64,000 nt of DNA. Origin: Chloroflexota bacterium. Its GTDB lineage: Bacteria; Chloroflexota; UBA11872; UBA12225; JAJDUF01. The stretch's first letter is position 1. Each line of letters opens with the position of its first letter. The notes under the pieces were generated by a model. It was given only the letters and a program-made list of their open reading frames with translations. It was not told the DNA's origin and searched no databases. The position numbers and the translations under genes were made by a program. The stretch covers positions 1 through 64,000 of the forward strand of contig JAJDUF010000007.1 of the NCBI GenBank assembly GCA_022826725.1. Direction: 5' to 3'. Positions 1 through 9,392 of this stretch are shown here, in pieces.

Positions 1-1
1 G

Positions 2-172
2 CCGACCGGCATCTCGTCCGCGCTGCTTAGTGCTGGCGTTGCGTCCCACTCAGCCAGCCAGTCCGGAGCGGCGCCCCGGCAGGGTCTCTGCGCCGAGGTC
101 CGCACTGGGAACGTGTACCCGCTGAACGTGCATGGCGCGGCACTGCTGGAGTTGTACGGCTGTCTGGGGTGA
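2..172 (+). CDS. possible 3' end of an unidentified gene (partial)
   Basis: One plus-strand frame is open from the window edge to a TGA at 170-172, giving 56 residues that end in LNVHGAALLELYGCLG. The short hydrophobic tail looks more like protein than the other frames here, but there is no recognisable domain and short open frames are common at this GC content. The stretch from 173 to 396, between this stop and mutS2, shows no other gene. Confidence 0.25.
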   Translation, partial: PTGISSALLSAGVASHSASQSGAAPRQGLCAEVRTGNVYPLNVHGAALLELYGCLG

Positions 173-396
173 GGCACGGTCGTGGTTGGAGGCGGCTGGA
201 TGTCCGCGGGCGGCAAGGAGCAGGGATGGCGGCGATGACCATACCTTGTATATGCAGTAACAGTATGCGGTTAGGAAATGCTCGGATTTCAGCCGCCGCA
301 CCGGGGGAATCATAGGGGTGTCAAGTTGCCTGACTTGGTGAAGGGGTAGACTCCGGTGGGCATGGTGTCGCCGACGGAATGGGTTGAGAGAGGATA

Positions 397-2766
397 GTGA
401 ACGAGAAGTCGCTGGCGGTGCTGGAGTTTCCGAAGATCCGCGAGCAGCTGGTGAGTCGCGCCGCCTTTGCAGTCAGCAAAGAGCTGGCTGCGGCGCTGCG
501 TCCCAGCGCCGATCAGCGTATCGTGGCCGCGGCGCTGCGGGAAACCTCGGAGGCCGTCGCGCTGCTGGAAGCGCAACCGGCCTTTGGGGTGGGGGGGGCG
601 CGCGATGTGCGCGTCGTGGTGGATCGGGCGGCTCACGGTGCCCGGTTAGAGCCGGCGGAACTGCTCGACGTGCTGATGACGCTGCAGAGCGCGCAGCGGG
701 TGCAAGCGACGTTACGCCAGCTGCGGGAACTTGCGCCGCTGCTCGCCAAGCGGGCCGCACCAATTGAGCCATGCATTGGGGTGCAGGAGGCGATCCGGCG
801 CAGCATCGCCGAAAACGGCGAGGTGTTGGATGCGGCGTCCGCGGCACTGGGTCGCATTCGGGCTGCGGCACGCACGGCGCACGGACGGCTGCAAGCGGCG
901 GGCAATAGTCTGATCGCCGGACCGCTCCGCACGCTGCTGCAAGAACCGCTGGTCACGATGCGTGCCGGACGCTACGTCGTGCCGGTAAAGCAGGAGTACC
1001 GGACGACGTTTCGCGGGATTGTCCACGACCAGTCGGCGAGCGGCGCGACGGTCTTCATGGAGCCGTTCGAGTTGGTTGATCTGAATAATCGGTGGCGCCA
1101 GGCGCAGATCGAGGAGCAGCAGGAGATCGAGCGGATTCTGCTCTATCTCTCCGGATTGGTGGCCGAGCGCCAGGACGAGATTGTCCAGGCGGTGATGATC
1201 TTGGCGGGCGTAGATCTCGCGCTGGCCAAGGCGCGCTACGCCGCCGCGCTGTCGGCTACCTGCCCGCAACTGGCGACTGACTACCGGCTTAATCTCATCG
1301 AGGCGCGGCATCCGCTGCTGACCGGGGAGGTAGTGCCGCTGTCCGCGCGGCTGGGCGGCGCTGCCGCCGATGGCTGCCGGGCGCTCATCATCACCGGTCC
1401 CAATACGGGCGGGAAGACCGTCGCGCTCAAGACGATGGGGCTGCTCAGTCTGATGGCGCAAGCCGGACTACACATCCCGACCGAGGCCGGCTCGGTGGTA
1501 GCGGTGTGGGACGACATTTTTGCCGACATCGGCGACGAGCAGAGCATCGAGCAGAGCCTGAGCACCTTCTCGTCGCACATGACCAACATCGTGCAGATCA
1601 TGCGGACGGCCACCCCGCGCTGTCTGGTGCTGCTTGACGAGATCGGCGTGGGCACGGACCCACAGGAGGGATCGGCGCTGGCCCGCGCGGTGCTCTCGGA
1701 CTTGGTGGCGCGGCGCGTCTGCACGGTGGCCACAACGCACTATTCGGACTTGAAGGCCTACGCTGCGGCGCAGTCGCAGATATGCAACGCCAACGTCGAG
1801 TTCGATGCCAATGCGCTGCGGCCGACGTACCGGTTCCACATGGGGCTGCCGGGGCGCAGTTACGGCCTGACCATTGCCGCGCAGCTTGGGCTGCCGGAGG
1901 GGGTGCTCAATGAGGCGCGTGCCTTGCTCGACCCGGAGGCGATGCAGGTTGACGACCTATTGGCGAGCATCCAGGAGGAGCGGGAGACGGCGCTGGCGGC
2001 GCGCGCGGCTGCGACGGAAGCGCAGCAGGCCGCCGGCGAGCTGCGTGCCGAATTGAAGGAACGGCTGACGCGGATCGAGGAGGAGCGTGTGCAGGTGCTC
2101 GCTGCCGCGCAAACCGAGACGGAAGGTGTGCTGGCCGCGGCGCGTCGTGCGTTGCGCCGCGCGGAGCGGGCCGCGCCGGCGACGACCCCGGTGGCCCGTA
2201 AGCGGGCGACCGTGGTGGAGCGAGAGCTTGCGGCCGTTGCGGCGCAGGCGATGGAGTTGCCGGCGCGGCGGGTGGCGCCGGCCGAACCGGCGGCGCTCGC
2301 CGTGGGTGAGCGGGTGCGGGTGCGGCGCTTGAATACCGTGGGGCGGATTCTGGCGCCGCCGACCGACCGCGGCGAGGTGGAGGTGCAGTTGGGTACGCTC
2401 CGCACCCGCTTGCCGGTTGCCGACCTCATGCCGACCGGCGGCGACTCGCAGCGCGCGCCAGCGCCGGCACCGGCAGCGCGCCCGGCGGCGGCGCGGGTGC
2501 GGCTGCCGGCAGCGCCACCGGTGGCGCTGGAATACGACGTGCGCGGCCGGCGCGTGGTGGCGGCCCTGGCGGAGATCGAGCGGTACCTCGATGATGCCTA
2601 CCGCAGCGATATGTCCTTGGTACGGATTATCCACGGCAGAGGCACGGGGGTGTTGCGCGAGGCCATCCGCGATTGGCTCGGCGAGCATCCGCTGGTCAGC
2701 GATTTTGCGCCGGCCGATCCGGCCAATGGCGGCGACGGGGCGACGGTTGTCCACCTGGCTGGGTAA
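397..2766 (+). CDS. mutS2: MutS2 family ATPase/endonuclease
   Basis: This 789-residue protein has the full MutS2 layout. An N-terminal core and clamp helices come first, then an ABC-type ATPase with Walker A GPNTGGKT near residue 333 and a Walker B region containing LVLLDEIGVGTDP. An Ala/Arg/Glu-rich coiled coil follows, and the C-terminal Smr domain has the HGRGTGVLR motif near residue 745. MutS2 proteins act on branched DNA or on collided ribosomes rather than in mismatch repair; which role applies here is not visible. The start is GTG, placed just after a purine-rich GAGAGAGGATA, and the family length (about 780) agrees. It stands alone, followed by about 160 nt of spacer. Confidence 0.95.
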   Translation: MNEKSLAVLEFPKIREQLVSRAAFAVSKELAAALRPSADQRIVAAALRETSEAVALLEAQPAFGVGGARDVRVVVDRAAHGARLEPAELLDVLMTLQSAQRVQATLRQLRELAPLLAKRAAPIEPCIGVQEAIRRSIAENGEVLDAASAALGRIRAAARTAHGRLQAAGNSLIAGPLRTLLQEPLVTMRAGRYVVPVKQEYRTTFRGIVHDQSASGATVFMEPFELVDLNNRWRQAQIEEQQEIERILLYLSGLVAERQDEIVQAVMILAGVDLALAKARYAAALSATCPQLATDYRLNLIEARHPLLTGEVVPLSARLGGAAADGCRALIITGPNTGGKTVALKTMGLLSLMAQAGLHIPTEAGSVVAVWDDIFADIGDEQSIEQSLSTFSSHMTNIVQIMRTATPRCLVLLDEIGVGTDPQEGSALARAVLSDLVARRVCTVATTHYSDLKAYAAAQSQICNANVEFDANALRPTYRFHMGLPGRSYGLTIAAQLGLPEGVLNEARALLDPEAMQVDDLLASIQEERETALAARAAATEAQQAAGELRAELKERLTRIEEERVQVLAAAQTETEGVLAAARRALRRAERAAPATTPVARKRATVVERELAAVAAQAMELPARRVAPAEPAALAVGERVRVRRLNTVGRILAPPTDRGEVEVQLGTLRTRLPVADLMPTGGDSQRAPAPAPAARPAAARVRLPAAPPVALEYDVRGRRVVAALAEIERYLDDAYRSDMSLVRIIHGRGTGVLREAIRDWLGEHPLVSDFAPADPANGGDGATVVHLAG

Positions 2767-2927
2767 CGGCTGCGGCAACGCGGCTGGCACTAGCTGCTGC
2801 CGATATGGGTCGGTTTCGGTTGTAGCTCGTTGGACTTGAACACTATCGGGCGGTAGTATGGTCTCCCAGACCTTCCTGCATCTGAGTAGAAACGTATCCC
2901 AATTGTCACCGAGTTAGGCCGTGGGGA

Positions 2928-5864
2928 ATGGGCAGTTCTTGGTCCTTCAAATGGGTGCTCGGCCTGCTGCTGGGCCTGCTTGTCGCAGCCGGGTGCGATC
3001 TGGCCATAACCGGCGATTCTGAAACTGCGGAGGGTCTCCCGCCTTCCGTCACACCGATCTTCAGCTTTCCGACAGCCCCGGCGGTCACTCCGACCGCAGC
3101 GTCGGCCCGTACTGCTACCGGCGTACCGACGCGGACCGCTCTGCCTACACCGACATCCCCCGCAGCAGCACCGCCGCTGGCTGCGACTGCCATCTTCTCG
3201 CAGGTGGCACCATCGGTAGCGTTCATTGACGTGCCCACTTCATCGGGTAGTGGGTTGCTGATCGCGGATGGATTCGTGCTGACGAACGCCCATGTGGTGT
3301 GGCCGTTCGAGAAGGTGCGGGTCGTCTTTCCTGATGGATCGGAGTACCTGGACACCCCGGTAGCGCACTGGGACCGCATGGCGGATCTCGCGCTCTTAGG
3401 CCCGATTGAGACAACGCTGCCGCCGCTGGCACTCAGCAGCGGCGAGAGCCTGCCCATCGGCAGCGACGTGCTGCTGATCGGCTATCCGGGCGAGGCCGAG
3501 GAGTTTCCGCAACCCACCATTTCGTCGGGTGTGCTATCCCGAATTCGAGAGTCGGAGTTGACCGGAATAAGCTTTCTGCAGGCCGATGCGGCCATCGCTG
3601 GCGGACAAAGTGGTGGAGTGCTGCTCTCCAAGGATGGTGAGGTCATCGGCATTACCACCCTTTCTTATGCCGAGGATCAATTCGCACTGGCGATCTCGGC
3701 CGCAGACGCGCTGGCCCGCGCCAACCGGCTGATGGCCGGTGAAGACGTCGCCGCGCTAGGAGACCGACGCTTGCCCACGAGTGGGGGGCAGACCCGGCAT
3801 GTCGTCGAGCAGGGAAGCCCGCTGGCCGTGCAGACCTTCGTGATAAATGTGCCGGTCGGAACGGCGGTGGAGGTCCAGGTAGATGGTGAACACGATGCCA
3901 GTTTTGCCATTTCTGATGGGTACGGAGAGTGGCTGTCGTTTGTTGATGACCACACGAGTGGAGTCGAGTCCGCTTCATTCACTACCGAATTGGCTGGACC
4001 GCACTTCCTGCATCTCTTCCGCGAGTCCGGTTGGGAACCGGCACAGGTCCAAGTAAGCAGTAACCGCGAGCTTATTCTTTACCACGATCCCGACGACAAC
4101 CAAGTGGTGAGCCTTGGTCAGTCGGTGCGGGGAAACATAGACCATCCTGATGACACTGACCTCTTTGTGATTGACTTGCGGGCGGGGGATGCGATCACAC
4201 TGCATGTCGACTCGGTGGCAATGGATCCGTTGGTGGGGATCCTCCGTGAAGGGGGCGAGCGAGAGGAATTAGTCGAGGACGATGACAGTGGTGGTGGTCT
4301 CTTGGGCTATAGCGCGGAACTGCACTTCCGAGCGACGGAGAGCGGCCGGCATCTCATATTGGTGGAGGATTCATACGCCTACGACACTGGTGGTTATCAC
4401 TTGTCGGTGACGGCGGCCAGCGCCGATGTGGTGCCAGTCACGGCGCCGACGCCCATCCCACCGCCACCGGAGGTGGATACGCCGGTCGGACGGATGGCCG
4501 TATATCAGCACGGTGGGGAGCCGGGGTTCAGCATTCAGTACCCGGCAGACTGGGAACGAGAGGTGGTGGACGGAGACAATGCGGCGGTCTTCGTGGCTGA
4601 GGACGGTGGGACTTTTACGGTTATCACGAGGGACCTGGTTGCTGAGGGTCTCGGCAGGTTGGAGCTGGACGAGTACCTTGAGGTCATCGTACAGATGACG
4701 CAAGAGGGGCCGTGGGGACTGGTGGGTGACTCGAGCTTTGCCGTCGAGACGCCGCAAGGGCTGCCGGCGGGGCTGCTGGTATTGAGCGCTCCCGGGAACG
4801 CATTCAGGAGCAGTTTTTTCATACATATACATGAGGAGAGCCTGGCCTTCCAAGCGGCATATATCTCAACTGGGGCTCGTCATGAGGAGTTAGCACCACT
4901 GATTGCTTACTCCTTTTGCACCCTTATGGTTGGAGGCAGCAACGAGGTCTCCAGCGAGTCCAGGCTCGCCGAATGCGCGGCCGCGGTTGAGGCACGGCAG
5001 GCAGAGCTGGCAGCGGAGCGCGAGGCCATTGATGATGCTGAGGCGCTCTTTGATCTTGGTGATCAACTTGCGCGGGCGGGTGACTATGATGGTGCAATTC
5101 AGGCCTTTACACGGGGGATCGAACTGGCGCCGGACTCGCCGGTGGGGTATGCGTTGCGGGGGCAGGCCTACGAGATTCGGGGTGATGCGGAGCTGGCCAT
5201 TCTTGATCTCGACATAGCCTTGGAGCTGGAGCCTGGCAACCCGATCAGCTACCGCTTCCGTGCGTCTGCCTACGAACGACTAGGATTGTACGAGAGGGCG
5301 ATAGAGGACATCGGGAAAGCTATTGAAATCGAGCCGAACAGACTAAGCGCATACATGATACGAGCTGACTGGCATTGGCGCTTAGGCAGGCAATCCGAGG
5401 CACTTGAGGATGTAGGCGAGGCATTGGTACTCGATCCCGACTTTGCCGCAGCATACAACCATCGAGCGCTGATCTACTCCGCAGGGGATGGAGACGACTA
5501 TGAACTGGCATTGCAAGACATCGAAAAGGCGCTGGAGTTGACGGATCCGTCGGAGGACGAAGCCTCGTTCTATAATTTCCTGGATACAAGAGCTTACATT
5601 TATCTGCAACAGGGACGATACGACCTGGCCAAGGCCGACTACGACCGGGTGCTCAGTTTCGGATTGGACTCCCCGGCTCCGGTCCTGGGCGCCGGATTGA
5701 CACACGCCGGGTTGGGTGATCGGATGCGGGCTCGAGAGCTGCTCGAACGAGGCTTAGTGCAGGCTAGGGAGCTTCAGTCAAGCAGGCCACGCGAGTACGA
5801 TCCTCAGATCTTAGACCTTGTCGCCCGGGCGGAGCGGGTTGTCTCTGAGCTTGGCTCGGAATAA
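2928..5864 (+). CDS. lipoprotein trypsin-like serine protease with TPR repeats
   Basis: The 978-residue protein begins with a signal peptide ending in the lipobox VAAGC (Cys23), so it is probably a membrane-anchored exported lipoprotein. A Pro/Thr-rich linker leads to a DegP/HtrA-like trypsin fold with catalytic His122 (TNAHVV), Asp153 (RMADLALL) and Ser228 (GQSGG). No PDZ domain is seen. The segment around 395-480 (NIDHPDDTDLF and following) resembles the PPC beta domain of secreted peptidases. Residues about 520-655 (FSIQYPADWE) resemble a PsbP/DUF1795-type domain. From about 695 to the end there are six or more TPR-like repeats (ALRGQAYEIRGDAELAILDL). It probably degrades or senses exported proteins and uses the TPRs to dock partners. 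It is monocistronic. Confidence 0.88.
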   Translation: MGSSWSFKWVLGLLLGLLVAAGCDLAITGDSETAEGLPPSVTPIFSFPTAPAVTPTAASARTATGVPTRTALPTPTSPAAAPPLAATAIFSQVAPSVAFIDVPTSSGSGLLIADGFVLTNAHVVWPFEKVRVVFPDGSEYLDTPVAHWDRMADLALLGPIETTLPPLALSSGESLPIGSDVLLIGYPGEAEEFPQPTISSGVLSRIRESELTGISFLQADAAIAGGQSGGVLLSKDGEVIGITTLSYAEDQFALAISAADALARANRLMAGEDVAALGDRRLPTSGGQTRHVVEQGSPLAVQTFVINVPVGTAVEVQVDGEHDASFAISDGYGEWLSFVDDHTSGVESASFTTELAGPHFLHLFRESGWEPAQVQVSSNRELILYHDPDDNQVVSLGQSVRGNIDHPDDTDLFVIDLRAGDAITLHVDSVAMDPLVGILREGGEREELVEDDDSGGGLLGYSAELHFRATESGRHLILVEDSYAYDTGGYHLSVTAASADVVPVTAPTPIPPPPEVDTPVGRMAVYQHGGEPGFSIQYPADWEREVVDGDNAAVFVAEDGGTFTVITRDLVAEGLGRLELDEYLEVIVQMTQEGPWGLVGDSSFAVETPQGLPAGLLVLSAPGNAFRSSFFIHIHEESLAFQAAYISTGARHEELAPLIAYSFCTLMVGGSNEVSSESRLAECAAAVEARQAELAAEREAIDDAEALFDLGDQLARAGDYDGAIQAFTRGIELAPDSPVGYALRGQAYEIRGDAELAILDLDIALELEPGNPISYRFRASAYERLGLYERAIEDIGKAIEIEPNRLSAYMIRADWHWRLGRQSEALEDVGEALVLDPDFAAAYNHRALIYSAGDGDDYELALQDIEKALELTDPSEDEASFYNFLDTRAYIYLQQGRYDLAKADYDRVLSFGLDSPAPVLGAGLTHAGLGDRMRARELLERGLVQARELQSSRPREYDPQILDLVARAERVVSELGSE

Positions 5865-5935
5865 TGCGCCGGCTGTCTCAGCAAGAATCGCGTCACACCC
5901 TCTGTCTATTACTGGCCGGCCGGCGCCGGGCGCGG

Positions 5936-5941
5936 TATACT
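5936..5941 (+). promoter_or_regulatory. candidate -10 box of tRNA-Leu
   Basis: TATACT lies 12 nt before the mature tRNA 5' end, the right place for a -10 element. No good -35 hexamer is seen at normal spacing. Confidence 0.35.
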
Positions 5942-5952
5942 CGATATGTCGG

Positions 5953-6041
<89 letters not shown>

Positions 6042-6147
6042 CCCTTCATTGGCGAGCTTATTCCCCAGCCGCCCCATCGGCGCGTATGGTAGTGGTCCGG
6101 TCGGCCGCTCCTACGCTGTGTCCTGCTACCATCAGGTGACGTATTTC

Positions 6148-6176
6148 TTCGCAGGTTCGGACGTGGCGCGTACAAT
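6148..6176 (+). promoter_or_regulatory. candidate sigma-70 promoter of the aminotransferase gene
   Basis: TTCGCA (6148-6153) and TACAAT (6171-6176) are separated by exactly 17 nt. Transcription would begin near 6184, about 95 nt before the aminotransferase ATG. Confidence 0.45.
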
Positions 6177-6278
6177 GGACCGGACATTGGACACGCGCGG
6201 CCGGACCGGGAGCACGACACGGTGATGCACATCCCAGCGGCACGTAAGGCCGGATAACACGCTGAAGGAGCACCGACG

Positions 6279-7589
6279 ATGGTAGTAGCAACGAGGCCCA
6301 GGACAGTCAACGAGCGGCGCGGGGAGCAACTTGCCGGCTCGGCGGCCTGGTACGAGCGGGCCACGCAGGTCTTCCCCAGCGGGGTCACGCACGAGACCCG
6401 CTTCTTTCAGCCGTTCCCGATCTACATTGACCGCGCGGAAGGATCGCGCAAGTGGGACGTGGACGGGAATGAGTACGTGGACTACATCGGGGGTCACGGC
6501 GCCCTGCTCCTAGGGCATGGGCATCCCGCATTGACGGCCGCGGCGACGGAGCAACTCCAGCGCGGTACGCACTACGGTGCCAGCCACGAGCTAGAGGTGC
6601 GGTGGGCGGAGTTGGTGACGGAGATCGTCCCATCGGCGGAGCGGGTGCGCTTTCACAGTTCCGGTACCGAGGCGACCATGATGGCGATGCGGCTGGCCCG
6701 CGGGTTCACGGGCAAGGACGTGATCATCAAGATGCAAGGGCATTTCCACGGGTGGCACGACTACGCGGCGTTGCAGATGGCGCCACCTTACGATGAGCCG
6801 GTCTCGGTGGGCATTCCCCAGGCCGTGCAGGAGTCCGTGGTCGGGGTGCCGGCGGGGGACATAGCGGCGTTGCGGGCCGTGCTGGATGCGCGGGACGACG
6901 TGGCCGGGGTGATCCTGCTGTGCAACGGAATGAGCACCGAGTACTTGCAGCAAGTCAGGAACCTCACGCGGGAGCGGGACGTCATCTTGATTTTCGACGA
7001 GGTGGTGACGGGCTTCAGATGGGCACCCGGCGGCTGCCAGGAATATCACGGAGTGGTGCCCGATCTCACGACGCTGGCGAAAATCCTGGCGGGTGGACTG
7101 CCTGGCGGCGCGGTCTGCGGGCGGCGAGACATCATGGAGCTGTTCAAGCACTGGCCGGATGATCCGCACCGGAACCGGCATGGTCGTATAGCCCACCAGG
7201 GCACGTTCAACGCCAATCCGCTGGCCGCGGCGGCGGGCATTGCGTGTCTGGAGATCGTCCGCGACCCGGCCATCCAGCGGCGGGCCGCCGCGACGGCCGG
7301 GCAGATTCGGGACGGCATCAACGATGTGCTGCTGCGGCACAGCGTTGGCGGTGAAGCCGGCGCGAACGGTAGCGCGGCGGTTGCCTCTACCGATGCCTCG
7401 ATGGTGAGCATTTCGGTCTCGACGGCGGAGGCAGCGCGGATTGCGGCCGCGATGCAGCTCTACGGCGTAGACACCGGTGGTCGCACGGGGATGATTGTCT
7501 CCGCCGTCCACGACGAGCGGGACGTGGGCCAGACGGTGACGGCGTTCGAGCGGGCGTTGGAACTCATCCAGGATGAGGGCGCGCTGTAG
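6279..7589 (+). CDS. class-III PLP aminotransferase, glutamate-1-semialdehyde aminomutase-like
   Basis: The 436-residue protein has the class-III fold I aminotransferase sequence pattern: N-terminal FPSGVTHETR and WDVDGNEYVDY, PLP-phosphate loop HSSGTEATM, Asp motif LIFDEVVTGFR, and the Schiff-base lysine in LAKILAGGLPGGAV (about residue 268). These are the landmarks of the HemL branch. True HemL makes 5-aminolevulinate, but no other tetrapyrrole gene is nearby, and the neighbours (an M14-type hydrolase and an HpcH/HpaI aldolase) suggest a catabolic amine substrate instead. The ATG follows GAAGGAG at good spacing. Family assignment is firm; the substrate is unknown. Confidence 0.85.
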   Translation: MVVATRPRTVNERRGEQLAGSAAWYERATQVFPSGVTHETRFFQPFPIYIDRAEGSRKWDVDGNEYVDYIGGHGALLLGHGHPALTAAATEQLQRGTHYGASHELEVRWAELVTEIVPSAERVRFHSSGTEATMMAMRLARGFTGKDVIIKMQGHFHGWHDYAALQMAPPYDEPVSVGIPQAVQESVVGVPAGDIAALRAVLDARDDVAGVILLCNGMSTEYLQQVRNLTRERDVILIFDEVVTGFRWAPGGCQEYHGVVPDLTTLAKILAGGLPGGAVCGRRDIMELFKHWPDDPHRNRHGRIAHQGTFNANPLAAAAGIACLEIVRDPAIQRRAAATAGQIRDGINDVLLRHSVGGEAGANGSAAVASTDASMVSISVSTAEAARIAAAMQLYGVDTGGRTGMIVSAVHDERDVGQTVTAFERALELIQDEGAL

Positions 7590-7610
7590 CGCCGGTGACG
7601 CAGGCGCCTG

Positions 7611-8465
7611 ATGACGGACCCGCCGGCCCCGGCCCGGCAGCGCAGCTACGTTGATCTTGAAGCGCGCCTCGCGGCGGTGACGGCGGCGCCTCTTCGGCGG
7701 CGTAGGATCGCCCAGCAGGCCGGCTACGCCATTTGGGAGGTACGGATTCCAGCGCGGCGGCGGATTCCCCGGTCTCGGCCGCGGGTGCGTGTCTTGCTCA
7801 ACGGTGGGACGCACGGTGACGAGCCGGCCGGGGTCGAGGCGCTGCTGCGATTTCTGGAGCAGCGGCGCTATGAAGCGTGGCCGGAGATCGCCTTTACGGT
7901 GATCCCGTGCCTCAACCCGTGGGGCTTTGTACGGGGTATCCGCGAGGGGCCGGCCGGTCACGACCTCAATCGCGCCTTCCGGCGGGCCTCGCCGGCGACG
8001 CCGGAGGTGAGCGCGATCAAGCAGGTCCTGAGCCGCCGGCGGCTTACCTGCTCGCTGGACTGCCACGAGGATTGCGACGCCACAGGGTTCTACGCCTACG
8101 AGCTGCCGGAGGTCTCGGCGCTGGGGCACGCTGTGGTGGAGGCCGTCGGCGCGGTTGGACCGATCAGCCCGGATTGCGTGGTGGAGGAGATCGTGCCGGT
8201 GCGCGGTGGTCTGGCGCGAACCGACCAGCTCCGCCCACAAGCTGGCGATGAGATAGCAGCAGCGATGCCGCCGGAAGCCTGGCGGGATTTCCGAACGTTC
8301 GTGGAGGCCTGGCCGACCTGGCCGTTGCCGATCTACCTATGGCACCGCCACGGCGCACGGGCGTTCACCTTCGAGACGCCAACGGCACTGCCGCTGGAGC
8401 AACGGGTGGCGATGCAACTCGCGGCCATCGAGGCGGTGCTGCAGGCGCTCACGCTGACACCGTGA
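7611..8465 (+). CDS. M14-family zinc carboxypeptidase-like hydrolase
   Basis: The 284-residue protein shows zinc ligands His68 and Glu71 in GGTHGDEPAG and a third His near 152 (LDCHED). It also has HDLNRAF, the Asn-Arg substrate-binding motif of M14 peptidases and aspartoacylase/succinylglutamate desuccinylase relatives. No signal peptide is present, so it should act in the cytoplasm on a small amide or peptide. It starts 21 nt after the aminotransferase stop and is probably co-transcribed with it, which suggests that the hydrolase releases the amine the aminotransferase uses (inference). Confidence 0.78.
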   Translation: MTDPPAPARQRSYVDLEARLAAVTAAPLRRRRIAQQAGYAIWEVRIPARRRIPRSRPRVRVLLNGGTHGDEPAGVEALLRFLEQRRYEAWPEIAFTVIPCLNPWGFVRGIREGPAGHDLNRAFRRASPATPEVSAIKQVLSRRRLTCSLDCHEDCDATGFYAYELPEVSALGHAVVEAVGAVGPISPDCVVEEIVPVRGGLARTDQLRPQAGDEIAAAMPPEAWRDFRTFVEAWPTWPLPIYLWHRHGARAFTFETPTALPLEQRVAMQLAAIEAVLQALTLTP

Positions 8466-8528
8466 CCGGGAGCCGCCGGCGGGGCGGCGACCTGGGTCGT
8501 GGGAACGAGGGTACGGACCGGGGCCGGT

Positions 8529-9296
8529 CTAGCTGCGGAAGCTGGCGAGGGCTTGCTGGTAGCCGGCGGTGAGTGCCCTGATGTCGTTATTGAAGAGGAT
8601 GAAGCGGGAGCCGACGGCTTGCCATTGCCGGACCTGGTCGGCGTTGAACCAGTGGCCGCCGGCGGCGACGCCGCGGGCCTCGGCGGTCTCGATGATATAG
8701 CGCACGGTCCGCTCGAACTCGGGGTGGGTCGGCTCGTCGGGCAGGCCCATGGACACCGACAGGTCGTTGGGACCGATGAAGATCACGTCAATGCCGGGGA
8801 CATCCAGGATGGCCGTTAGGTTCTCGACGGCCGGTGGACTTTCGATGCCGATCATCACCACGACGCCCCGGTTGCGTTCCTCCAGGTGGTGGCGGGTGGC
8901 CTCGCTGGGAAACTCGCCTTTGTCGCGTGCCCGCTCGTGCAGAGCGCCTTTGAGCGGTCGTAGCCGGGCGGCCGCGACTACACGCTTGACCTCCTCCGGG
9001 GTCTCGCAGTAGGGCACGAGCACGCCGTGTGCGCCGGCGTCGAGGGCCATGATCGTCAGGTGGGGATCGGGTTCCGGTACGCGGACTATTGGCGCAAGAC
9101 CGACGCTGGCCAGGGCCGCGGCAAAGTCGGCGACTTCCGAACGACCGTAAGGCGACTGCTCGGTATCAATGATGACGTAGTCGAGGCCGAGGTCGGCATA
9201 GACCGGTGCCCAGCGGGGGTTGCGGCAGAGGAAGGTCATCGTGCCGACGACTTGCCGGCCTTCGTGCAAGGCTCTGCGGAGATCAGCGCCGTTCAT
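8529..9296 (-). CDS. HpcH/HpaI-family 2-keto-3-deoxy acid aldolase
   Basis: This 255-residue TIM-barrel protein has VIIDTEQSPYG, HGVLVPYCETPEEV and the metal-binding signature MIGIESP...FIGPNDLSVSMG. HpcH/HpaI class II aldolases cleave 4-hydroxy-2-oxo acids to pyruvate plus an aldehyde. The start is the ATG at 9296, with GAGGAAG seven bases upstream; the open frame continues upstream without a better site. It converges on the M14 gene. A second, distant paralog lies at 58858-59607. Confidence 0.88.
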   Translation of the reverse strand: MNGADLRRALHEGRQVVGTMTFLCRNPRWAPVYADLGLDYVIIDTEQSPYGRSEVADFAAALASVGLAPIVRVPEPDPHLTIMALDAGAHGVLVPYCETPEEVKRVVAAARLRPLKGALHERARDKGEFPSEATRHHLEERNRGVVVMIGIESPPAVENLTAILDVPGIDVIFIGPNDLSVSMGLPDEPTHPEFERTVRYIIETAEARGVAAGGHWFNADQVRQWQAVGSRFILFNNDIRALTAGYQQALASFRS

Positions 9297-9392
9297 GTCG
9301 TTGCTTCCTCGCTGTGGATAGGCGTAAGGCGCCGGCGTAGGGGCGCCCAACTGCCGTGAGTGAATGACGATTGCACGGCGCCTTGTTGACAC

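Noticed and set aside
6279-7589. Naming the aminotransferase hemL
   Set aside because: The family fits, but the neighbours are catabolic and no heme genes are close, so the specific function is not supported.
6591-8240. Long minus-strand open frame opposite the aminotransferase and M14 genes
   Set aside because: It is Arg/His/Pro-rich with no domain, and it mirrors two well-supported plus-strand genes; such antisense frames are usual at this GC content.
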